Shown here: positions 35,963-48,250 of the stretch, piece after piece
Numbering within the stretch: position 1 is the stretch's first letter
Layout: the number at the start of each line of letters is the position of its first letter
Origin: Paratinospora sagittata
Taxonomy: Eukaryota > Streptophyta > Magnoliopsida > Ranunculales > Menispermaceae
Reading direction: 5' to 3'
DNA: 64,000 bases
Assembly: GCA_035771175.1 (NCBI GenBank)
Contig: CM069604.1
Coordinates: forward strand, 16,183,115-16,247,114
Notes under the pieces: generated by a model
What the model saw: the letters and a program-made list of their open reading frames with translations, nothing else
What the model was told of the DNA's origin: nothing
Database searches by the model: none
Position numbers and translations under genes: made by a program

Positions 35963-37491
35963 CACTACAAGAAATTGTGGTTTTGAACATACTACTTTTA
36001 GTTGCAAGTTATTTTTTGTAAGTAAAAACCTAGCTTTACTCAGCGAATAATAAATTTATAAGTAATAGTTGTTGAAAATATTTTTTACTTACAATCTTAA
36101 AGTTGCAAGAAAAGATATATATTCTCTGAGTAAAGGCAATTGGCAAATAAAAATAAAGCATTAACATGTCTTTGCATTTACATGTATACTAATCATAAAT
36201 ATTCACACGACTAATGCTAAAACCATCTCAATAAAAAAAAATGTTTTGCTTTTTTTAGAAAAAAAAAGTTTAGTGTTTTTTAGTATTTAAGTTGCTCCCG
36301 TTATATTTTCACGAGAACGTCGCGTCTCTCGTCTCGATCTCTCATTCTCATCTCTTTCATGCTCAGTGAAAAAAGCTTTCGCGGAGAATCGTGTCAGGTA
36401 GGTCTTTCACTCTCATTCTCAATCTACAAGAACAGTTTCTCTATTTATTTTTAATCTCTAGTTTTTTAATCCTCAACGATCGGATGTTGACGCAGAGTAC
36501 ACTTCAAGCAGATGGAGAAGAACAGAGGCAGCGGAGGTATTATCCATTTCATCTCTATTTTTTTAATCGATTGATTTCGAATCTGAATATTTTAATTTCT
36601 TTCTTCTTCTTTGTTCTTCAATCTTACTACACGTTCCATCTAAGACGTTTTTATCTTACATTTCATCTCTAACGTCTTTTATCTTCTGCTGCCTCATCTT
36701 TTTAGGTTTTTCTGGAGCTTTTGTTTGGTATAATCTGCAAGAACTTCTGATATATGAAATGATTTGAGTTATTTCTCCATTAAAACTTGATTGTTCCCAA
36801 GCATTTGAATCCTTCGTGTTTAGACATTTTAAAGTTCGACGTATCATGCATAAATGATATTGTAGATCAATAAATCTGAAAAACAGAACAGTTTTGAGGA
36901 AAAGAAATAGCTAGATTTAGCTAGGGCTATATTATTTTTAGCAGTAGAAGTTTTTTTTTTATCAAACATTTGTTGTATCGTGCAGAAATGATTTTACGTG
37001 GAGGAAAAGAAAATGTTAAGCGATGGGAGTGTTGTTTTTTCTCTGATTTATGTCGCTGAAGTTGCATTACATGGTTGATCTTTTCTTTTGGAACTTTAGG
37101 ATGAAATTGAAGACTTAGGTTAGAAAAAATAGTAATACTAATAATGATAAAATGAAAGATTTCGAACTAGAATTGGTGGGATTGGACGAACCGCACCACC
37201 AACATTTCCTATGCTGTAGGTTTTTTTTTTTCTTCTTCTCTTCCTATTGATTTTATTGTTCACGTCCTAATAAGGAGCCCAAAACAACTTACCTGTGCTT
37301 TAATGGGTTCAATATGGTAGATTACATCACTGCTAACATTTCCTATGCTGCTGCAACAATCTTCCTCTCTTAATTGGATGGTGACATTATATAATACAAT
37401 GTCTGCCTTGTTCCCTGCCTTTCTTTTCTCAATGACCCATTCAATTGTTTTTTTGAAAGAAAATCTTGTATTACTATGTAGAACTCTCAAT
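35963..37491 (+). mobile_element. CACTA-type transposon 5' end with leader
   Basis: CACTACAAGAAAT at 35963 is the canonical plant CACTA terminus; the 3 bp before it are ACT. Subterminal repeats follow: 'tttagttgcaagtta', 'gtaagtaaaaacc', 'acttacaatctt' and 'aaagttgcaag' (35990-36120). At 36290-36400 is a leader-like exon ending at GTAGGT, and a second putative exon near 36490-36535 carries ATGGAGAAGAACAGAGG followed by GTATTA. The rest is intron-like. The Copia element at 37497 is inserted here. The original continuation is 46401-46928 and perhaps beyond. No transposase motif was found, so what this unit encodes is unknown. Confidence 0.6.
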
Positions 37492-37496
37492 ATGTC

Positions 37497-39469
37497 TGTT
37501 GAAACAATTATCCTCACGTCCCTTACAAGAAAATGTCCCTATTATGAAAAATTTTGATGATTACAAAACTACATTTTGTTCATCATATTACTGCACATAT
37601 GACATATCTAATCTTACTTAAAGGTATCAAAGATTCAATGATGCATTATAAACGTATTAAAAGATCTTCTTGAATTGAAGACCATGATCATTTAAAGATG
37701 TTTATTTGTATGATTAGATTATGATAGGTTGTAGGACCTTCTATGCCATGTGATTTAGCAATATGCATGCCTGCATGTTTTAATCGATTGGTTGCATGTA
37801 TTTAATCTAGTTACTTTATGTTTTATCGTATTTTAATCGAGAAATCAAAAACCTCTTTTATAAAGTCTTTTAGGATGTTAATGTTTGAGCAATGCCCTCC
37901 TGGACTTGATAAGTCAGGACACTGATAAAATGTTAGGGCGCTTAAAGTTGAATTGAACTGATTAATAAGGACGCTTACTTGTTAGTAGTAACCTTTTTTT
38001 TATCAACCTCTGAGAATGTCAGGACACTGACTTAGTTTCAGCTTGCTAAAAGATCCTTTTATCTTTAAGTGATTTCTATCTTTAAGGACGGTGATAAGTT
38101 ATAAGTTGAATGAATTATTAGGACGCTACTTGTGTAGGAGCGCCCTCATCTTTAGAATCAACTTAAATAACTTTTAGGACGCTTACCGTTAGTCTACGCG
38201 CTTAAACATTGTTTTAAAACTGCTTTTAATAGTTCAGGACACTTACTCTTGAGTAGCGCCCTGATATGTTTTGCGTTTTAAAACAAAATAGGACGCTTAC
38301 TGTGAAGTAGTGCCCTCATGCCTTAAGTCGTTTAATTGTCAAAGCAAGTCAGGACGCTTACTATTTAGTAGCGCCCTCACTTCATTGTTCAGTAGGACGC
38401 TGATGTTCTATGAGCGCCCTCAAAGGAACAAAACTACAGGAAATATATTTTTGCTATTATGACATTACTGCCATTTCCATTAACTTTTTTCAGAAACGTA
38501 CGAATACTTTTCAGAACCTTTCAAAATCGTACAAGAACTTTTCAGAACTTTTTAAAATATTCTAATACTTTGTCAGAACATTCCTCTTTCATGAAATGAT
38601 CAGGTGATTCAGGTGCTATCGTCGTAATACGCATTAAGCTGAATCGATCTATTTCTGGAAAGAATGTTAACGTTATATTTGAAATAACTTAGACCGCCAA
38701 AATTACTAAGTCCATTGCGTCTCTGTTATTCCTATATATACGTGCTGCCTTCGAGTAGAAAAATGAACTAATGAAATACGAAACTGATATTCATTCAAAA
38801 TGTATTGACAGTTTTCGTTTGCGCCAAAACACTTTTTGAAAGTTAGTCTTCTTTCACTTGTGCTTGATCTTACGATCTTTTGAAAGAAAAACTTCAAGTC
38901 TTCTGGGTTGATCGATCTTCTTCTTTATTATTTCAAAAACCCATTAACGAAGACAAAAACTATTTGAACTTGTTTTCAACATAAATTTCATCATACATAT
39001 TTCGTTGAATCTGTGGCAACAAAAGGTTCAATCCAAAGCGTTATAAGTATCACCTTGATTCTGAGTAAAGGGAATCATATCTCATTCTGTAATCAGATTG
39101 TAGTGACGGGTAAGTCACTGAGTTAGAGCAAGTGTTGCTCAAAGTTGTAAGCAGTCTTCTCACACCAGTAAGTTGAGAAACGGTAGTTCTCATACCCATA
39201 GGTTGAGAAAGTGTTCTAGTTTGATATTCACCCGTAAGAAGGTCCATAGTGGAGTTTGAACAAATCCTAACTGAGGAGGTTAGGTAGTGGATGTAGGCAC
39301 GGCCAGACCACTATAAATCTTGCTTGCATTGTCTCATTTACATTTGCTATACTTTGTTTAATCTGCTTTCATTATTCCGCACAATTTAAAGAAAGGTTAA
39401 AATATGCTAAGTGTCCAATTCATCCCCCTCCCCACACACACACCCCTCTTGGACATATCTGGGCCAACA
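37497..39469 (+). repeat. Copia 5' LTR
   Basis: Starts TGTTGAAACAATTATCC and ends CTGGGCCAACA (1973 bp). A palindrome array lies at about 37870-38425. A TATA-like 'cctatatatacgtgc' at about 38731 probably starts transcription. The U5 part (39090-39250) has 'cacccgtaagaagg'-type repeats, and a pyrimidine-rich tail precedes the PBS. Confidence 0.92.
37870..38425. repeat. Palindrome array (GGACGCT...AGCGCCCTC) in Copia 5' LTR
   Basis: About ten units of the form 'aggacgcttact', 5-8 bp, 'agtagcgccctca', each an imperfect inverted repeat. They lie at about 37871, 37915, 37965, 38023, 38133, 38176, 38237, 38289, 38350 and 38392. They are GC-rich islands in AT-rich DNA upstream of the TATA-like box. 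The same array is in the 3' LTR (about 44815-45362) and, as a relative, in the LARD LTRs. Confidence 0.85.
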
Positions 39470-39471
39470 AT

Positions 39472-39483
39472 TGGTATCAGAGC
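39472..39483 (+). other. Copia primer-binding site
   Basis: TGGTATCAGAGC two bases after the 5' LTR, the standard complement of the 3' end of plant initiator tRNA-Met. Intact. Confidence 0.92.
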
Positions 39484-39522
39484 AGGTTAACCATCAAAGT
39501 ATCTAACCATCTTTGATTGAGT

Positions 39523-41124
39523 ATGGCTGGACAAAACGAAAGAAGCATTTATTTCTCAGGTGAAGGAAACTCCACTAATCGACCACCATTGTTCAAGGGA
39601 GAAAATTATTCACACTGAAAAACTAAGATTAGGTATTACCTTAAAGCCTAAGATCTAGAGATGTGAGATGTTGTGACACACGACTGTTCAACGCCTACTA
39701 AAATAGTTGATGGTGCTATTGTCTCGAAGGATATAGACGAATGGAGTGCTAAAGAAAAGAAAAGAAAAATATTGAATAACCAAACTGTAAACATTTTATT
39801 TTGCAGTTTATCAGTCGAAGAGTTTAATAGAGTTAGTGCATGTGAAACCGCTAAGGAAATGTGGAACAAGTTAGAGGTCACCCATGAAGGAACTTTGCAA
39901 GTTAAAAAGGCAAAGTTCCAACTGTTAGTTGAAAAATATGAGACCTATAGGATGAAGGAAACTGACTCGATAGCTGAGGCTATTGCTCGGTTTACAATAA
40001 ACATCAATGAGATGAAAAACCTAGGAAAAATCTATGACCAAGAAGAAATTGTTAGAAAATTTCTAAGAGGCCTACCCAGAGCATGGGAACCCAAGGCCAC
40101 GGCCATTGAAGAAGCCAATAATCTGGCTGAATACACTTTTGATAAACTATGCGATTCATTAATAGCTCATGAAATGAAGTTAAAAGATAAGATGAGCCTG
40201 GTCAAGGAAAAAGAAAAGAAATCTATTGCCCTCAATGCTGAAACTGATTCAGAAAATGATTCAGACTCAGAAGATGACATGGCTATGTTGTCTAGAAAGT
40301 TTAACAAGTTGCTTAGGAGAAAGAGTAAGAATAACTTTTACTCAAGGTTTCATAAAGGAAAGAAACCCGAGTTTAAACCTGTAGAGTTAATATGTTACAG
40401 TTGTAACAAACTAGGTCATATAAAAAGTGAATGCCCCATAAAATATAAGAAGAACACCAGCTCTTACAGAAAAGACTAGAAAGTTCTCAAAGCCACATGG
40501 GATGATTCAAGCTCAAGCGAAGATAATGTGGATTCAGATCACACGGCTGCATTATGCTTAATGGCAAGCACAAAGGTAAAAACTGAACCTACTGACAAAT
40601 CGCATGTGTTCAACATTTATATTCAGGAGCTTAAGTCAAAACTTAGTAAAGAGATTAGGAAGAATGAAAAACTTAAGCATAGTCTTGAGGAAATTGAATT
40701 CTAACAAGAAGAGCTAGACAGAATGTCTCTAGATAATGAACAACTTAAGAAAGTTGTTGGGAAACTGAAAAATAAAAATGAAACTCTTAGAAAAGAAAAG
40801 GAAGACCTGCACTGCACAGTGATTAAATTCACAAATGGTCAAAAGATATTTGACATGAAGTTAGGATCACAAAAATGTGCATTCGACAAGACTGGACTAG
40901 GCTACACTCATGGGTCTAAACAAAAGGAGTACGACACTGTACTGACTAAGAGACCAAAATACAACAAATGTCATAGGGAAGGTCATACAATACTCAGATG
41001 CAATTTCTTACGTAGAAAGAAAAGAAAATATGCATGGATTGGAAAATCTGTTCTTACTGATGCTAACATGCATAGACCCAAACAAGCATGGGTACCAAAT
41101 TCAAAAATATTTTATGTTGTGTAG
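39523..41124 (+). pseudogene. Copia gag region
   Basis: Start codon at 39523 (MAGQNERSIYF). The capsid-type (UBN2/retrotran_gag_2) domain is read best at 39673-40170, for example ETAKEMWNKLEVTHEG and EEIVRKFLRGLP. A zinc knuckle CYSCNKLGHIKSEC (40393-40434) keeps all CCHC residues; this nucleocapsid motif binds RNA. A coiled-coil-rich extension follows (LKSKLSKEIRKNEKLKHS and NEQLKKVVGKLKNKNETL), then a second knuckle-like YNKCHREGHTILRC (about 40957-40998) lacking its first Cys. In-frame stops: TGA 39616, TAA 39649, TGA 39664, TAG near 40477, TAA near 40702, TAG 41122. The long gag with a coiled-coil tail supports a Sirevirus relationship. Confidence 0.85.
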
Positions 41125-42222
41125 ATATGCAAAAATGAAGATGCATGGTATCTAGACATCGGCTGTTCTAGGCACATGTCTGGAGATAGATCTAACTTTC
41201 TGAGCCTTGAAAAGAAGGAAGGAGGAAATGTCACCTTCGGAGACGATAGCAAAGGTGATATTGAAGGCATTAGAACTATTGGTAATGATTTTCTATCCAT
41301 TTTTGATGTATTTTATGTTAAAGGGCTGAAGCATAATCTCTTGAGTATAAGTCAATTATGTGACAAAGGTTATGACATTTCATTTGAGGCAAATAGGTGT
41401 ATTGTCAAGCATGCTGATAAAACTGTTGCATTCATGGCATCTAGAATTAAGAATGTGTATTGCACAAACTTCAATGACATGAAGAAACAAAATGTAACAT
41501 GTTTAAGTGCTATCTCTGGTAATGATGCATGGCTATGGCATAGAAAATTAGCTCATATTAATATGGACAACATATCTAGGATTGTTAAACATGATATGGC
41601 CACGGAAATTCTGAAAGGAACTTACTCAAATGACAAGGTTTGTGAACCATGTCAACTTGGAAAGCACACCAGATCATCATTTAAGAGCAAGAGGCATCAA
41701 TCAACCTCTAGAGCTCTCGAACTGATTCACATGGATATTTTCGGACCAACCAAAACCCACAGCTTAGGTGGTAAATCATATTTGTTTGTGGTTGTTGATG
41801 AATTTACTCGATTTACATGGGTATTTCTATTAGCTCATAAATCTGATACTTCTGAAACATTTATAAAATTCTGTAAAAGAGTCAAAAATGAAAAAGGGTA
41901 CAAAATCAACATAATTAGGAGTGATAGAGCTGGTGAATTTTTCAATAAAAATCTCGAAGAATTTTGTAACAATCAAGGTTACACTCACCATCTATCAGCC
42001 CCTAAGACACCACAGCAAAATGGTATAGTTGAAAGAAAAAATAAAACTCTGCAGGAGATGTGTAGAACAATGCTCAATGAGTATAAGACTGCAAATCATT
42101 TTTGGGGTGAAGCTATAAACACTGTCTGCTATGTGATGAACCGAATTCTGATTAGAAAAGATTTGAATAAAACTCCATATGAATTATGGAAGGGTAGAGC
42201 ACCCAACATCAGTTACTTCTGA
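41125..42222 (+). pseudogene. Copia protease/integrase segment
   Basis: Protease core WYLDIGCSRHMSGD (about 41146-41187): the family's D-S/T-G active site is D-I-G here, so protease activity is probably lost. Integrase follows in an open frame (41176-42222). The zinc domain is WLWHRKLAHINMDNI with CEPC (41641-41652). The catalytic core triad is Asp 41734 (HMDIFGP), Asp 41923 (RSDRAGEF) and Glu 42031 (GIVERKNKTLQ), with the usual spacing. The integrase residues appear intact. A TGA at 42220 ends the frame in the region just after 'APNISYF', where the polyprotein normally continues. Confidence 0.88.
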
Positions 42223-44208
42223 GTATTCGAATGTAAATGTTTTATTCTAAATGATAAAGTCAATCTAGACAAGTTTGAACCTAAATATGATATAGGAATA
42301 TTCTTAGGATATTTTTCTCACAGTAGAGCCTACAGAGTCTTCAACAAATCAAATCAAACTGTAGAAGAATCAATTCATGTAAACTTTGATGAAAATGTTA
42401 ATAAGAAAATTCTTGAGGATGAATTTAAGCAATTAAATTTTGATGACGATGAACCTAAGACAACCAAGGTTATAGATCTTGAACCTGAACCATCTCTAGA
42501 ATCTTCTAAAAACTCTAGACTACTTCAAGGTCTTTCCCAAGATCAAATTTTAGGAGATCCAAGAAAAGGTGTATCCACTAGAGCCTCAATTCAAAAAGAT
42601 CAAGAGCTTGTTGCTTTTTTATCACAATTCGAACCAATTAAAGTGGAAGATGCACTGAAAGATGAAAATTGAATTCTTGCTATGCAAGAAGAACTAGGAC
42701 ACTTTGTGCACAACAAAGTATGAGAATTAGTTCTTAGACCTTTTCATTAATCGGTTATAGGAACCAAATGGATTTTTAGGAACAAAAAGAATGAACAAGG
42801 CATCATTGTCCGCAATAAGGCTAGGCTGGTTGCACAAGGGTACAACCAAGAAGAAGGCATAGACTTCGAAGAAGCTTTTGCCTCAGTAGCAAGACTAGAG
42901 GCAATAAGAATGTTACTTGCCTACGCTTGTTACAAGGATTTTCCTTTATACCAAGTGGATGTAAAAAGTGCTTTTCTAAATGGTTACATCAATGAAGAGG
43001 TATATGTGGAACAACCTCCAGGGTTTGAGGATGCTCAAGACTCGGAATATGTGTTCAAACTCCACAAAAAGCCTTATATGGATTGAGACAAGCTCCAAGA
43101 GCTTGGTATGATCGACTGAGTTCATTTCTTTTAGATCATAAGTTTCAAAAAGGAAAACTTGATCCAACTTTGTTTGTCAAACACCACAATGATAATATGC
43201 TCATTGTTCAAAAATATGTGGACAATATTATTTTTGGTGCATCAAACAAAGAACTGTGTGATGAGTTTTCAAAATTAATGTAGAAGGAATTTGAAATGAG
43301 TATGATGAGAGAACTTACATACTTTCTCGGCTTACAAATTAAACAAATGCCGAAAGACACCTTCTTAAGCCAATCAAAGTATGCTAAGGAAATGGTTAAA
43401 AAGTTTCAAATGCACAATTTGAAATCGATTGACACTCCTTGTACTCCTGCAATCAAATTAGATAAGGATGAAAAAAGGTAAATCAATTGATTCAAAACTT
43501 TATAGAAACATGATTGGACGTCTTTTGTACCTAACAGCAAATCGACCTGACATTATGTTCAAGATTTCAATCTGAACCGAAAAAATCTCATTTAAAATGT
43601 GTGAAACGAATATTCAGATACATAAATGGCACAACAAATTTAGGAATTTGGTATTCCAAATGTACTACTTTTGATCTCAGAAGTTATGTAGACTCCGATT
43701 ATGCCGGCAGTCCAACTGATAGGAAAAGTACCTCTGAATTTTGTCACTTTCTTGAATATTCTCTGATTTCTTGGTTCTGCAAGAAAGAATATTCCATGGC
43801 ACTATCCACAATTGAAGCAGAATATGTTGCAGTTGGAAGTTGTTGTTCTCAAGTTCTTTACATGAAACAACAGCTTCAGAATTATCAAATATTTATTCAA
43901 TGTGCTGAAATTTTATGTGATAATACTAGTGCTATTAACATATCTAAAAATCCTGTATTGTGCTCCATACTTAGCATATTCAAATAAGACATCACTTTTT
44001 ACGGGATCATGTGCAAAATGGAGAAGTCGTATTATCTCATATTGGAACCAAAGAACAACTAGCTGATATATTTACTAAAGCCCTACCAAAAGACCAGTTT
44101 GTTCATATTCGCAGAGAACTTAGAATGTTCTTTGAAATCGATCTGTTGCATTTTGATGCTTACCTCCATATGGGGGAGATATATTTCACGTTACTTTACT
44201 CTTTTTGA
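42223..44208 (+). pseudogene. Copia reverse transcriptase/RNase H segment
   Basis: The RT begins after an acidic linker; [14 protein letters not shown] and [16 protein letters not shown] are clear near 42760-42905, then [12 protein letters not shown] (about 42951) with the first catalytic Asp. The polymerase box reads YVDNIIFG (43215-43238), where the family has YVDD, so a catalytic Asp is lost (codon 43224). RNase H is visible from about 43601 to 44090 (DSDYAGSPTDRKST, ALSTIEAEYVA, DIFTKALPK). Breaks: TGA 42670, TGA 42721, TAA 42748, a frameshift in an A-run at 43066-43070, TAG 43281, and frameshifts near 43480, 43580 and 43960. It cannot direct its own reverse transcription. Confidence 0.88.
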
Positions 44209-44420
44209 TATTTCAAAAGGGGGAGAAAGTATTATCATTGAAGCATCATAAATTCAAGAGGAGTACAACACTAAGGGGGAGTCTTAGTGATAGTTTCTGT
44301 ACATTCCTTGCTAATACACCCATATCATATGAAATAAGGAACATTAGTACTACATCTCATGCATACACACATCACTTTATTAACTTGCTTTAAAGCCTAC
44401 AATAATGTGTTTGAAATCAT
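44209..44420 (+). other. Copia 3' untranslated region
   Basis: The short region between the RNase H end and PPT contains 'aaaagggggagaaag' (about 44216) and 'ctaagggggagtctta' (about 44271), extra purine tracts common in SIRE-type elements. No env-like frame longer than 62 codons is present. Confidence 0.6.
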
Positions 44421-44435
44421 AAAAAAAAAGGAGAT
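44421..44435 (+). other. Copia polypurine tract
   Basis: 'aaaaaaaaaggagat' immediately upstream of the 3' LTR; it would prime plus-strand DNA synthesis. Confidence 0.85.
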
Positions 44436-46400
44436 TGTTGAACCAATTATCCTCATGTCCCTTACGAAAATATGTCCCTATTATGAGAAATTTTGATGAT
44501 TACAAAACTACATTTTGTTCATGATATTACTGCACATATGACATATCTAATCTTACTTGAAGGTATCAAAGATTCAATGATGCACGACGAACGTATTAAA
44601 AGATCTTCTTGATGACCATGATCGTTTGAAGATGTTTATTTGTATGATTAGATTATGATAGGTTGTAGGACCTTCTATGCCATGTGATTTAGCAATATGC
44701 ATGCCTGCATGTTTTAATCGATTGGTTGCATGTATTTAATCTAGTTACTTTATGTTTTATCGTGTTTTAATCGAGAAATTAAAAACTGCTTTTATAAAGT
44801 CTTTTATGATGTTAATGTTTGAGCAATGCCCTCCTAGACTTGATAAGTCAGGACGCTGATAAAATGTTAGGAAGCTTAAAGTTGAATTGAACTGATTAAT
44901 AAGGACGCTTACTTGTTAGTAGTGACCTTTTTTTTATCAACCTCTGAGAATGTCAGGACGCTGACTTAGTTTCAGCTAGCTGAAAGATCCTTTTATCTTT
45001 AAGTGATTTCTATCTTTAAAGACGGTGATAAGTTATAAGTTGAATGAATTATTAGGACGCTACTTGTGTAGGAGCGCCCTCATCTTTAGAATCAACTTTA
45101 ATAACTTTTAGGACGCTTATTGTTCGTCTACGCGCTTAAACATTGTTTTAAAACTTCTTTTAATAGTTCAGGACTCTTACTCTTGAGTAGCGCCCTCATA
45201 TGTTTTGCGTTTTAAAACAAAACAGGACGCTTACTGTGAAGTAGTGCCCTCATGCTTTAAGTCGTTTAATTGTCAAAGCAAGTCAGGATGCTTACTACTT
45301 ACTAGCGCCCTCACTTCATTGTTCAGCAGGACGCTGATGTTCTATGAGCCCCTCAAAGGAACAAAACTACAGGAAATATATTTTTGATGTTCTGACATTA
45401 CTGCCATTTCTATTAACTTTTTTCAGAAATGTACGAATACTTTTCAGAACCTTTCAGAATCGTACAACAACTTTTCAGAACTTTTTAAAATGTTCTAATA
45501 CTTTGTCAGAACATTCCTCTTTCATGAAATGATCAGATGATTCAGGTGCTATCGCAGTAATACGCATTAAGCTGAATCGATCCATTTCTGGAAAGAATGT
45601 TAACGTTATATTTGAAATAACTTAGACCGCCAAAATTACCAAGTCCATTGCGCCTCTGTTATTCCTATATATACGTGCTGCCTTCGAGCAGAAAAATGAA
45701 CTAATGAAATACGAAATTGATATTCATTCAAAGCGTATTGACAGTTTTCGTTTGCGCCAAAACACTTTTTGAAAGTTATTCTTCTTTCACTTGTGCTTGA
45801 TCTTACGATCTTTTGAAAGAAAAACTTCAAGTCTTCTAGGTTGATCGATATTTTTCTTCATTATTTCAAAAACCCATTAAGGAAGACAAAAGCTATTTGA
45901 ACATGTTTTCAGCATAAACTTCATCATACATATTTCGTTGAATCTGTGGCAACAGAAGGTTCAATCGAAAGTGTTGTAAGTATTACTTTGATTCTGAGTA
46001 AAGGGAATCGTATCTCATTCTGTAATCAGATTGTAGTGACGAGTAAGGCACTGAGTTAGAGTAAGTGTTGCTCAAAGTTGTAAGAGGTCTTCTCACACCA
46101 GTAAGTTGAGAAACGATAGTTCTCACACTCGTAAGTTGAGAAAGTATTCTGGTTTTATCTTCACCCGTAAGAAGGTCCGTAGTGGAGTTTGAACAAATCC
46201 TAACTGAAGAGGTTAGGTAGTGTATGTAGGCGCGGCCGGACCATTATAAATCTTGCTTGCATTGTCCCATATACATTTACTGTATCTCATTGCTATACTT
46301 TGTTTAATCTGTTTTCATTATTCCTCGCAATTTAAAGAAAAGGTTAAAATCTGCTAAGTGTCCAATTCACCCCCCTCTCTTGGACATATCTGGGCCAACA
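44436..46400 (+). repeat. Copia 3' LTR
   Basis: Starts TGTTGAACCAATTATCC and ends CTGGGCCAACA (1965 bp), followed by the ATGTC duplication. It carries the same palindrome array (about 44815-45362) as the 5' LTR, with point differences in several stems. Confidence 0.92.
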
Positions 46401-46928
46401 ATGTCCACTATCAATTACTCCATTAATCAGTAATTTGATTGAATTCATCTCCGTCGTTGCATGCTTTTTCTATGTGCAAAATTTTCAGCTATTAAAATAT
46501 TTTGCAGACCTAAATAAGAAAAGCTAAGCTATTTCTCTGTTATCTTTGCCATGAAAACTACTAAATAGGCAATCATTAATCATTTTGGCCAAGTTGAAGT
46601 CACATAATTGAACATGAACCTAGTACTTTTGAACTTGGTGAAGCCTTTTCTAAAGACTTTTTTTTGTTGTCTTTTCTCTCTCTCTCTTTCTCTCTCTCTC
46701 TCTCATTCTTTTATAAGCTCTGAATTTTTAATGGTGTATGCCTCACCTTGAATATTGGTATTATCTATGGACTTGCAATACATTGAAAGACTTCGCAGTG
46801 CTACAATTTTGCCCATGACATCAGACTATAATTAGAAATGATGTAGAATTCAATACCTAGTAGCCAAGATTTTTCACGATACTAGGTTCACACAAGGCTT
46901 GAGTTTAGGAAATAAAATTAGAAGTTAG
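46401..46928. other. Pre-insertion DNA between Copia and LARD elements
   Basis: The first five bases are the Copia target duplication and the last five (GTTAG) that of the LARD. The DNA continues the intron-like sequence left of 37497. It contains a (TC)n run at about 46677-46704 and no coding motif. It is probably the body of the CACTA-like unit that starts at 35963. Confidence 0.6.
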
Positions 46929-47526
46929 TGTTAACCTATGCGGTTCATCACTTAGCTCGTTCCTAAATATACTGTGATAACATATATTTTGATGATCACA
47001 AACAAAGTACTTTTCAGTGCTAACAAACGTTTATCAAGAACTTATCTCTGCACTAAAGGAAAAACAAAAAGTCAAGGAACGACTCGATCAAGGAACTCAA
47101 AGCTCATATTCAACGGTCAAGTTCGTTCCAACTAAAGAACTTTTACGATCACATCCTGATTTCTAGATCACTTCACTCGGACGTTTCGATCAAGCTTCAT
47201 GTCTACATCTCTCGATCAACGTTCAAGTCATTCAATTCCAAAATGCTCTTACTGAAGATCTCATAATGAAGAATTGGATTTGACGGTTATGAAAAATATG
47301 AAATACACAAGGTATTTAAGGTACATCTTGTTCTAATAGTAATTGCTCAAAATGTTTTCAAAACCATGCATAAATCATCTACATATGTTTTTCTAATCTG
47401 CATGTTTTGATCATATGTTTTACGATATTTCAAATGATCTAATATTACGTATTTAATTTGAAATCCACCGAGTTTTTATTCGCATTTATCGTAGATTTTA
47501 TCACGAGTCAAAACTATTTTCAAAAA

Positions 47527-48250
47527 AGTCTTTTAGGACGCTAATAAGTTAGTAGCGCTCTCCTGAACTTAATAAGTCAGGACGCTGATAACGTTCAAGG
47601 TTGAATTGATTTGATTTATAAGGAGGCTCACTTGTATAGTAACGACCTCCTTCATAGGTCAACCTTTGAAGTTGTCAGGACGCTGATTCAACATCAGCTC
47701 ACTGAAAGATTTCTTAAAGTTTTTCAAAGAATGTTTCTTTGAGGACTCTGATAGTTATAAGTTGAACAAACTATCATGACGCTTTCTAGATAGAAGCGCC
47801 CTCACTTTTGAGAATCAAGTTAACAACTTTCAGGACGCTGATTGTCCTTCAGTGTGTTTGTGTCTTAGTTAAAATGTTCTTAATTAATAGGACGCTTACA
47901 TAGTAGTAACGCCCTCATGTTATGTTTTATGTATTAACTAGTAGGACGCTCACATAATGTAGCGCCCTCATGTGTTGTCTTATGTTTTAAAAAGGTAGGA
48001 CGCTTACTAGGATAGTAGTGCCCTCATGCACTTAGTTGTTTCAAAACATAGCAGGACGCTAAATGTGCATTAGCGCCCTCAAGGTTAAGTCAGTTAAGTG
48101 TCAAAGTAAGTTAGGACGCTTACGAGTTAGTAGCACCCTCACTTAAGTGTTCAGCAGGACGCTTATACGTAATAAGTGCCCTCAAGGAACAAAACGACAA
48201 AGTTGATATTATGCATTAGGACACTAATTACGAAATCAAGACGCTAATTC
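47527..48250. repeat. Palindrome array in LARD 5' LTR
   Basis: A dozen or so imperfect palindromes: 'aggacgcttacatagtag' with 'taacgccctcatg', 'aggacgctcacataatg' with 'tagcgccctcatg', 'aggacgctaaatgtgcatt' with 'agcgccctcaag', and others. Spacing is about 45-80 bp. The 3' LTR has the counterpart at about 53157-53885 and the solo LTR at about 58555-59245. Confidence 0.85.

Larger units (their letters stand above)
37497..46400 (+). mobile_element. Full-length Ty1/Copia element (Sirevirus-like), TSD ATGTC
   Basis: Complete structure: 5' LTR 37497-39469, PBS 39472-39483, gag, protease, integrase, RT and RNase H in Copia order, PPT 44421-44435, and 3' LTR 44436-46400. It is flanked by perfect duplications ATGTC at 37492-37496 and 46401-46405. 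Total length is 8904 bp. LTRs differ at several percent of positions by eye in the first 200 bp, so it is not a very recent insertion. Integrase before RT and motifs such as [15 protein letters not shown] place it in Copia. Long palindrome-bearing LTRs, an extended gag and the initiator-Met PBS suggest the Maximus/SIRE lineage. Many stops and frameshifts make it non-autonomous. Confidence 0.93.

Noticed and set aside
36391..36672. 93-codon open frame
   Set aside because: Crosses the likely splice donor near 36398 and intron-like T-rich DNA; not a convincing protein.
47527..48250. Regularly spaced repeats resembling a CRISPR array
   Set aside because: Units are imperfect, spacing varies, they lie inside LTRs with target duplications, and the genome is a plant.
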